Shown here piece after piece: positions 6,707 through 10,961 of a stretch of DNA of 10,961 nt; the stretch's first letter is position 1, and the number at the start of each line of letters is the position of its first letter. The notes below the pieces were generated by a model. The model saw only the letters and a program-made list of their open reading frames with translations, was not told the DNA's origin and did no database searches. Both the position numbers and the translations under genes were made by a program. Origin of the DNA: Flavipsychrobacter stenotrophus (lineage in GTDB: Bacteria > Bacteroidota > Bacteroidia > Chitinophagales > Chitinophagaceae); NCBI GenBank assembly GCA_947372365.1, contig CANBTK010000023.1, positions 1 through 10,961 of the forward strand. Reading direction: 5' to 3'.

Positions 6707-7183
6707 ATGAAGCAGTTAATGCCGTTTTTATTGTTGATGCTGGTTTGTGCCACAAATGGCTACAGCCAGCGCAATATGCCCGAAAGAAGGGAGGGGATGG
6801 AGCGCATACATGCCGCGAAGATGGCCTACATTACCGACAGGCTTAACCTGACAACGGAGCAGTCGGCAGGCTTTATACCTGTGTACAAGGAGTATGAGGA
6901 AGAAGTGAAGCGCAACAGGAAAGAATTTTTGCAGAAATATAAAGGTGTGGACGTAGAGGGGGCTGACGATGCCACTGCCATGCAATATGTAGATGACAAC
7001 CTGGATTACCAGGAAAAGGTAATAGTTATTAAGCGTAAGTATAACGACAAGTTCCTGAAAGTAATAAGCCCACAGCAGATAAGCGAGCTCAACAAAGCGG
7101 AGCGCGAGTTTAAACAGATACTTATGAAAAGGCTGGAAGAGCGCCGCAACCAAAGGCATGGCGGCGGTGGCCGGTGGAGGTAG
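6707..7183 (+). CDS. Small exported helical protein, LTxxQ (Spy/CpxP/CnrX)-like
   Basis: The 158-aa product starts with a signal peptide (MKQLMPFLLLMLVCATNGYSQ, cleavage likely near residue 21). There is no good lipobox, because Val precedes Cys14. The mature part is highly charged and almost wholly helical: AAKMAYITDRLNLTTEQSAGFIPVYKEYEEE-type helices (36-66), a long helix 96-118 and ISPQQISELNKAEREFKQ (120-137). LTTEQ (48-52) and SPQQ (121-124) occupy the positions of the paired LTxxQ motifs of periplasmic four-helix proteins such as Spy, CpxP and CnrX. The C-terminus is basic and Gly-rich (RHGGGGRWR). The ATG at 6707 is chosen because it begins the signal peptide; a TTG frame from 6635 adds unrelated residues. 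As third gene after a sigma and a probable anti-sigma, it may be the envelope sensor or modulator. The fold and role are inference. Confidence 0.7.
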   Translation: MKQLMPFLLLMLVCATNGYSQRNMPERREGMERIHAAKMAYITDRLNLTTEQSAGFIPVYKEYEEEVKRNRKEFLQKYKGVDVEGADDATAMQYVDDNLDYQEKVIVIKRKYNDKFLKVISPQQISELNKAEREFKQILMKRLEERRNQRHGGGGRWR

Positions 7184-7264
7184 TTTTTTAGTCGGCGGCC
7201 TTCAGTCTGCAATTGGCAGTTTGCAGTCAGCAGTCTACAGTTTGCGGTAGCACTTGGCAGTTTT
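7184..7264 (+). repeat. Array of degenerate CAGTnnn heptads, rightward-facing
   Basis: After the stop codon and a T-run, the sequence steps in 7-nt units from 7196: CGGCCTT, CAGTCTG, CAATTGG, CAGTTTG, CAGTCAG, CAGTCTA, CAGTTTG, a 6-nt CGGTAG, CACTTGG, CAGTTTT. Most units start CAGT or CA. It begins within 12 nt of the upstream stop. It is non-coding: frames through it give short Cys/Gln-rich products with no known motif. Confidence 0.85.
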
Positions 7265-7324
7265 TATTTGGTAGGCCACATTTACAAGTCAATAAAATCT
7301 TTCTCTTCTGCTTTCGTTCCCTGT

Positions 7325-7359
7325 TGGCAGCTTACAGCCAAAAGTGCTGCAAACTGCCA
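7325..7359. repeat. Imperfect hairpin at the centre of the heptad region
   Basis: TGGCAGCTTACAGC (7325-7338) pairs with GCTGCAAACTGCCA (7346-7359) at 12 of 14 positions around a 7-nt loop. Each arm is itself two CAGnnnn units, so it is a small copy of the larger inverted arrangement around it. No U-run follows on either strand. The remaining sequence between the arrays (about 7265-7426) is AT-richer and I recognise no gene in it. Confidence 0.7.
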
Positions 7360-7426
7360 GCCATAATAAATACAACCACATTCCCCACTAAAAGAATAGC
7401 GATCCAGCAATAAACTGCTTCCCCAA

Positions 7427-7528
7427 GAATTGTAGGCTGCCGAGTGTCAATTGCGACTGTCAATTGCCGACTGAAGACTGCCCCGAGGACTGCCGACTGC
7501 CCACTGAAGACTGCCGACTGAAGGCTGC
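7427..7528 (-). repeat. Array of degenerate CAGTnnn heptads, leftward-facing
   Basis: Read on the minus strand from 7527 the units are CAGCCTT, CAGTCGG, CAGTCTT, CAGTGGG, CAGTCGG, CAGTCCT, a broken CGGGG, CAGTCTT, CAGTCGG, CAATTGA, CAGTCG, CAATTGA, CACTCGG, CAGCCTA. It stops exactly at the Nudix gene stop codon. It is the inverted counterpart of the array at 7184-7264; both share the CAATTGn variant. Confidence 0.87.
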
Positions 7529-8161
7529 TTACAACAACCCTTCGTGAATCAGCACATCTTTTATGGCATGGTAGGTATTGCTTACGTAGGGTAGCAGGGC
7601 TTTGGTGTCGGCCCAGCGTACTTCTACAATATCTTCTTCTATTTGTGGTACAAGCGTTCTGGTGTCAGAACTGCGCATTTTGAACCAGGTGGTGTGTTTT
7701 ACCAGGTTGCGGCCCTTGTCATCATAAACATGCCATGTTTCGCAAATTTTAGTGCCGAGCGTTAGGCCCGTAATTCCGGTTTCTTCCTCCACTTCCCTTA
7801 CCGAACATTCTTCTATGGTTTCGCCTTTATCCAGCTTGCCCTTGGGGAGGTCCCACTTGCCACGGCGGAATATCAATAAAATTTCCCCTTTGTCATTATA
7901 AACCAGCCCGCCCCCGGCTTGTATGATGGTATAGGCACTGCCTAAATGCATTAGCAATGACTCTGCCGAAGGCTCCTGGAACAGTGCCCCCGGCATGTTG
8001 GTATCCCTTAATTTCGTCAAAGCATCGGCAAAGCCAGTGGCATCGAGCCCGGCATAAGCGGCATAGCCCGCCGCCTGCGGGTGGCTGTTTTTGTAGCCTT
8101 CGGTATCGTTGGTAATGATAATGGGCTTATCGGTATAGTATACAATTTGTGTAAAATTCAT
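7529..8161 (-). CDS. Nudix hydrolase with a ~75-residue N-terminal extension
   Basis: Nudix enzymes hydrolyse a nucleoside diphosphate linked to another moiety. The complete Nudix box GX5EX7REUXEEXGU is present at 108-130 (G108, E114, R122, E123, E126, E127, G129), preceded by AGGGLVYNDKGEILLIFRRGKWDLPKG (82-108), so catalytic residues are intact. The 210-aa protein is longer than a minimal Nudix domain: residues 1-75 form an extra region without motifs I know. I chose the ATG at 8161, which gives MNFTQIVYYTDKPI; a longer frame to 8215 would run into the pyrE start region. It is divergent from pyrE, 46 bp apart. The substrate (dinucleoside polyphosphate, modified nucleotide or other) cannot be decided from sequence alone. 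Confidence 0.92.
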   Translation of the reverse strand: MNFTQIVYYTDKPIIITNDTEGYKNSHPQAAGYAAYAGLDATGFADALTKLRDTNMPGALFQEPSAESLLMHLGSAYTIIQAGGGLVYNDKGEILLIFRRGKWDLPKGKLDKGETIEECSVREVEEETGITGLTLGTKICETWHVYDDKGRNLVKHTTWFKMRSSDTRTLVPQIEEDIVEVRWADTKALLPYVSNTYHAIKDVLIHEGLL

Positions 8162-8170
8162 AGCTGGCTT

Positions 8171-8201
8171 TTTGCAGGTTTGTATTATTGGCGTAGGTTT
8201 G
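8171..8201 (+). promoter_or_regulatory. Bacteroidota-type promoter of pyrE
   Basis: TTTG (8171-8174), a 19-bp spacer and TAGGTTTG (8194-8201) match the Bacteroidota sigma consensus TTTG-N19-21-TAnnTTTG in full. The -7 box ends 6 nt before the pyrE ATG at 8208. Transcription should therefore start at or within a few bases of the start codon. No equally good promoter for the divergent Nudix gene is visible in the 46-bp gap. Confidence 0.72.
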
Positions 8202-8207
8202 GGGCTT

Positions 8208-8837
8208 ATGAGCACATCAAAACACTTCGCCGAGAAACTGCTGCAAATTAAGGCTTTACAAATTAACCCGCAAAAGCCCTATACATGGGCTTCGGGCTGG
8301 CAATCGCCGGTATATTGCGACAACCGCAAAGTATTATCATTCCCTTATGTGCGTGATTTCGTAAAAAGCGAACTGGCAAACATGGTTTTAGAACAATACC
8401 CTGATGCTGAAGTTATAGCCGGGGTAGCTACTGCCGGTATTGCTATAGGTGTTATGGCTGCCGACTTACTGAAACTGCCCTTTATATATGTACGTGCCAA
8501 GCCTAAAGAGCATGGCATGGGCAACCAGGTGGAAGGCGTGCTGGAAGCCGGGCAAAAGGTTGTGGTGATAGAAGACCTCATATCAACTGGCAAAAGCAGC
8601 CTGCAGGTAGTAGATGTGCTGCGCTCGCTGGGCGCTGAAGTAATGGGCATGTGCGGCCTGTTTACCTATGGCTTCCCGGTAGCCGATGAAGCATTTGCCA
8701 AAGCTGGTGTGCCGCTGCACACCATAAGCAACTACAAAGCCCTGATGGAAGTAGCCGAAGAGAAAAAACTGATTGTACCTGAGCAGCTCGCTACACTGGA
8801 GCAATGGCGCATGAACCCGTCAGAATGGAAAGGGTAG
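8208..8837 (+). CDS. pyrE: Orotate phosphoribosyltransferase
   Basis: PyrE joins orotate and PRPP to give orotidine 5'-phosphate and pyrophosphate in de novo UMP synthesis, in the cytoplasm. The 209-aa protein has the family features: WQSPVYCDNRKVLSFP (31-46), AGVATAGIAIG (71-81), YVRAKPKEHGMGNQVEG (94-110; the catalytic loop with K98, K100 and H102), and the PRPP-binding motif VVVIEDLISTGKS (118-130) with the acidic pair E122, D123. It ends near the usual length. I chose the ATG at 8208, not the TTG at 8172, because the latter lies inside the promoter -33 element and adds residues foreign to the family. It stands alone, convergent with the CDF transporter gene. Confidence 0.95.
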   Translation: MSTSKHFAEKLLQIKALQINPQKPYTWASGWQSPVYCDNRKVLSFPYVRDFVKSELANMVLEQYPDAEVIAGVATAGIAIGVMAADLLKLPFIYVRAKPKEHGMGNQVEGVLEAGQKVVVIEDLISTGKSSLQVVDVLRSLGAEVMGMCGLFTYGFPVADEAFAKAGVPLHTISNYKALMEVAEEKKLIVPEQLATLEQWRMNPSEWKG

Positions 8838-8843
8838 GGGCAT

Positions 8844-8868
8844 TTTCAGCGGCTTGGTAGCCCTGAAA
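8844..8868. terminator. Hairpin between convergent pyrE and the CDF gene
   Basis: TTTCAG-C-GGCT-TGGT-AGCC-CTGAAA folds into a 10-bp stem with one bulged C and a 4-nt loop, 6 nt after the pyrE stop and 38 nt beyond the CDF stop. An alternative GCCCT/AGGGC pairing (8860-8864 / 8868-8872) overlaps it. No U-run follows on either strand, so it could be a bidirectional 3'-end structure, not a classical intrinsic terminator. Confidence 0.45.
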
Positions 8869-8906
8869 GGGCGGAATACATTATCATGTCACCGTTAGCA
8901 CACTGG

Positions 8907-9848
8907 TCAGCAATCTTCATCGTGGCACGGCATTTTTGCCGATTCCAGCTCTATTGTGGAGTGGTGGATATTCAGGTGTTGCAGCTCGTGTTTTATGTTG
9001 TGCACCACCTTCATTTTTTCGTCAAAATTGAGGCTGTCTTGCAGTACCAGGTGGGTAGTGAGTGCATTTTCTGTAGTGCTCATGGCCCATATGTGCATGT
9101 GGTGTACGCTTTCTACGCCATTTATTTTCATCACCGCAGCTTCAATAGCATCTTTATGCACATTGGCGGGTACGGCATCCAGCGAAAGGCGCAGGCTGTT
9201 GGTGAGCAGCGACCATGTGCTCAGCAGTATGGTAAGCAGCACCACAAGGCTCACTGCCCCATCCAGCCAGTACCAACTCGTATAGCTGATGACAACCCCC
9301 GATATAACCACGCCCAGCGATACCAGCGCATCGCTCAGCAGGTGCAGGTAGGCGCTCTTAGTGTTAAGGTCGTGCTCTTTATTTTTAAAGAAAAAGAAGG
9401 CCGATGCGGCATTAATAAGAATACCAATGCCAGCTACAATAGCTACTGTGCCACCTTCAACAGGCCTGGGGTACAGTAGCCGGTGTGCCGACTCATAACC
9501 CAGCACCACAACTGTGGTGAGCAGTATCACAGCATTCACTAGCGCCGCAATAATTGTTGTTTTTTTGTACCCGTAGGTGAATGAAGCGGTAGCTTTAACC
9601 CTAGCCAGCCGGAAGGCGAAAAGCGATAATGCCAGGCTGGCCACATCGCCCAGGTTGTGCCCGGCATCGCTGAGCAGTGCCATAGAGTGGGTGGCAAGCC
9701 CCATAACTACCTGCACTGCCACGTAGGCGCCATTGAGGGCAATACCCACAATAAAAGCTTTATTGGCGGCATCAGCGGCGCTTACCTGATGGTGGTGGTG
9801 GCCTTCATGGCTATGGTTGTGCCCCGGTTCGTGGCTATGCCCTGGCAT
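8907..9848 (-). CDS. czcD: Cation diffusion facilitator (zinc-type, CzcD/ZitB-like) efflux protein
   Basis: CDF proteins exchange cytoplasmic Zn2+ (or similar divalent metal) for protons across the inner membrane. The 313-aa protein has a His-rich N-terminus (His at 4, 6, 10, 12, 14, 17-20), then six hydrophobic segments between about 31 and 217. The transport-site signature HxxxD occurs in TM2 (HNLGD, H64/D68) and TM5 (HLLSD, H169/D173), the pattern linked to zinc selectivity. A cytoplasmic C-terminal domain follows with GVESVHHMHIWAMS (244-257) and HHSTIELE (295-302). The tail ends CHDEDC, possible extra metal ligands. The ATG at 9848 starts the His-rich part. The gene is followed convergently by pyrE. 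Metal specificity is inferred from the HxxxD pair. Its own promoter is unclear. Confidence 0.93.
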   Translation of the reverse strand: MPGHSHEPGHNHSHEGHHHHQVSAADAANKAFIVGIALNGAYVAVQVVMGLATHSMALLSDAGHNLGDVASLALSLFAFRLARVKATASFTYGYKKTTIIAALVNAVILLTTVVVLGYESAHRLLYPRPVEGGTVAIVAGIGILINAASAFFFFKNKEHDLNTKSAYLHLLSDALVSLGVVISGVVISYTSWYWLDGAVSLVVLLTILLSTWSLLTNSLRLSLDAVPANVHKDAIEAAVMKINGVESVHHMHIWAMSTTENALTTHLVLQDSLNFDEKMKVVHNIKHELQHLNIHHSTIELESAKMPCHDEDC

Positions 9849-9873
9849 AGTAGTTCATTTGGATGCAAGTTAC

Positions 9874-9900
9874 GGGAATTTCCGGGGTAGGGGGTAGGGG
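9874..9900 (+). other. G-quadruplex-type motif upstream of the CDF gene
   Basis: Four G-runs (3, 4, 5 and 4 G, at 9874-9876, 9884-9887, 9890-9894, 9897-9900) are separated by loops of 7, 2 and 2 nt, fitting the G3+N1-7 rule. It lies 26-52 bp upstream of the CDF start codon, with the G-rich strand as the template strand of that gene. Confidence 0.5.
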
Positions 9901-10021
9901 CAATGTCATTTACTTAAGGAGATAAAAATTTCACGCAGGAGGCGCAAAGCCGCAATTTACAGGCCATTCAAGATTTCAAAGGCGCAACTAAAACACAAGA
10001 AACGCTAAGTCAATGACATTG
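9901..10021. repeat. 121-bp element with 17-bp terminal inverted repeats (candidate MITE-like or dispersed palindromic repeat)
   Basis: CAATGTCATTTACTTAA (9901-9917) and CTAAGTCAATGACATTG (10005-10021) are inverted copies matching at 15 of 17 positions. The 87-bp interior is built from CGCAAAG-like pieces (ACGCAGGAGGCGCAAAGCCG, and GGCGCAAC in the second half). It has no open frame. G-tracts flank both ends, so a target-site duplication cannot be judged. It fills much of the 208-bp gap between the hydrolase stop and the CDF start. From memory, CGCAAAG-type intergenic repeats are common in Bacteroidota; I could not check this. Confidence 0.6.
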
Positions 10022-10056
10022 GGGGGAGGGGGCTTTGGGCCGTTGCTGGCACAGCG

Positions 10057-10878
10057 TTACTTACCTTTCAGGAAGCTGTTGATTTGTGCTACATATTCCG
10101 AGCCTGCGGTAGTTTTTGAGAGTTCGTAAAAGCCAGCCATATGGCCGCCTTTATATGTTGCTATTTTTATGTTGGCTTTCTTTTTAGCAACCGCTTTTAG
10201 GGAGGCTGTGGTAGTTACCTTATCGTCGGTGCCGGAGAAAATAAGCATTGGGGCTTTAATGGCAAGCAGCGCCCCATCGTATTCCGATGCCCGGGGCGGC
10301 AGGTTGATGATATCTTTTTTGCCAGCGTAAAATTCTTTTATGCCAATAGGGCTGGTGACATAGCTGTCGCCAATTATAAAATCGGGCAGGGTGGTTGATG
10401 CTGCCAGTGTGTTAATAATAGACCCCATGGAAAAACACCAAACGCCTGTTTTATTGCCGGGGTATTTTTTTCGGGCAAAATCAATAGCGGCGGCAAGGTC
10501 GGCCGTGTACTCGTTGTAGTACAGCATTTTACTATCGGTAGGGAACGGTGTACTTTCGCCAAAGCCCCGGTAGTCAAACATCAGCACGGTATAACCTGCT
10601 TTAGATAAGGTGGCAGCATAAAAAAGGAACCAAGACATATTGCCTGCATCGGCATAAGCCAGCACCAGTGTTGTTTTTTTATCCAGCGCTTTGGCTGGTA
10701 GCATTGTCCATGACTTGAGTTGAAAATCGTCGGTGGTGGTAATGGTATTCTTTTCAAAAGGCAGGTGCATAGTGTCGGGTATTGCACTATAAGCTTTTAC
10801 TGGTTTAAGCGCATAGCTATTGAATTGCAACGCAAGCGCGAGTAGTAAAATGCCACAAACCTGTAGGGTAGTTTTCAT
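10057..10878 (-). CDS. Exported alpha/beta-hydrolase fold protein
   Basis: The 273-aa product begins with a signal peptide (MKTTLQVCGILLLALALQFN, cleavage probably after SYA near residue 23), so it acts in the periplasm or outside the cell. The hydrolase fold is shown by VLMFDYRGFGEST (98-110), the nucleophile elbow CFSMGS (148-153) with S150, an acid in SGTDDKVT (D218/D219) and the histidine in GGHMAGFY (H246). The triad is complete. The first Gly of the canonical GxSxG is replaced by Cys148. The ATG at 10878 is chosen because it begins the signal peptide; an upstream frame to 10944 lacks one and runs across the promoter. It sits upstream of the CDF gene on the same strand but 208 bp away. 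The substrate is unknown: esterase, peptidase and lipase-like roles are all possible. Confidence 0.87.
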   Translation of the reverse strand: MKTTLQVCGILLLALALQFNSYALKPVKAYSAIPDTMHLPFEKNTITTTDDFQLKSWTMLPAKALDKKTTLVLAYADAGNMSWFLFYAATLSKAGYTVLMFDYRGFGESTPFPTDSKMLYYNEYTADLAAAIDFARKKYPGNKTGVWCFSMGSIINTLAASTTLPDFIIGDSYVTSPIGIKEFYAGKKDIINLPPRASEYDGALLAIKAPMLIFSGTDDKVTTTASLKAVAKKKANIKIATYKGGHMAGFYELSKTTAGSEYVAQINSFLKGK

Positions 10879-10906
10879 AGCTGAGATATTTTGAGTAAAA
10901 GAGAAA

Positions 10907-10938
10907 TAAATATAGCTAAGTTTTTTTAAACGCACAAA
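10907..10938 (-). promoter_or_regulatory. Probable promoter of the exported hydrolase gene
   Basis: On the minus strand TTTG (10938-10935), a 20-bp spacer and TATATTTA (10914-10907) match TTTG-N19-21-TAnnTTTG with one mismatch (last G to A). It lies 28 nt before the ATG at 10878. Confidence 0.55.
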
Positions 10939-10944
10939 GGCCAC

Positions 10945-10960
10945 CCCGGTAGATACCGGG
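10945..10960. other. Perfect short hairpin at the window edge
   Basis: CCCGGT and ACCGGG pair (6 bp) around an AGAT loop. It may be the 3'-end structure of a gene beyond the window. No U-run is visible on the minus strand, and the plus-strand continuation is outside the window. Confidence 0.35.
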
Positions 10961-10961
10961 A

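Noticed and set aside
7213..7413. 66-aa plus-strand frame across the heptad array
   Set aside because: It is made of repeat sequence (Gln, Cys, Ser-rich start) and runs into AT-rich filler with no family resemblance.
7184..7528. CRISPR array
   Set aside because: Units are 7 nt and degenerate, without the 24-40 nt constant repeats and unique spacers of CRISPR, and no cas gene is near.
8886..9479. 197-aa plus-strand frame opposite the CDF gene
   Set aside because: The opposite strand carries an unambiguous CDF transporter with both HxxxD sites; the His/Tyr/Gln-rich translation is its antisense.

Overview
The window looks like chromosome from a member of the Bacteroidota, probably near the Chitinophagaceae or related Sphingobacteria-like groups. 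The evidence is indirect. Several genes carry Bacteroidota-type -7 boxes (TAnnTTTG) and there is little Shine-Dalgarno signal. An ECF sigma factor is followed by a membrane protein with the 'PYxVPAGYF' motif I associate with this phylum. QueA is the long form. The genus call is inference. I see no tRNA, rRNA, CRISPR array, transposase or phage gene.

Layout. Positions 1-5292 are read leftward (minus strand): a type II toxin-antitoxin pair (antitoxin 5292-5068, MazF/PemK toxin 5081-4722), pyruvate kinase (4503-3082) ending at a strong intrinsic terminator, then dgt (2836-1442) and queA (1439-219) in a tight pair 2 nt apart. Positions 5460-7183 are read rightward: ECF sigma factor, single-pass membrane protein with two PYxVPAGYF repeats (probable anti-sigma factor), and a small exported helical LTxxQ-like protein. 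A 345-bp convergent gap (7184-7528) follows, largely filled by two inward-facing arrays of degenerate CAGTnnn heptads around a central hairpin. Next come a Nudix hydrolase (minus) and pyrE (plus), divergent and 46 bp apart, with a good promoter for pyrE. A zinc-type CDF efflux protein (9848-8907) and an exported alpha/beta hydrolase (10878-10057) are both on the minus strand. Between them lie a 121-bp element with 17-bp terminal inverted repeats and a G-quadruplex-type motif.

How the genes relate. Most are ordinary housekeeping genes: glycolysis (pyk), pyrimidine synthesis (pyrE), dNTP balance (dgt), tRNA queuosine modification (queA). The most system-like part is the sigma / membrane / exported three-gene set. 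Its architecture resembles envelope-stress or metal-sensing tripartite systems such as CnrYXH, but the signal is unknown. A zinc CDF exporter about 1.7 kb away is suggestive at most, since unrelated genes lie between. The most unusual non-coding features are the heptad arrays and the inverted-repeat element. I see no clearly novel multi-gene system.
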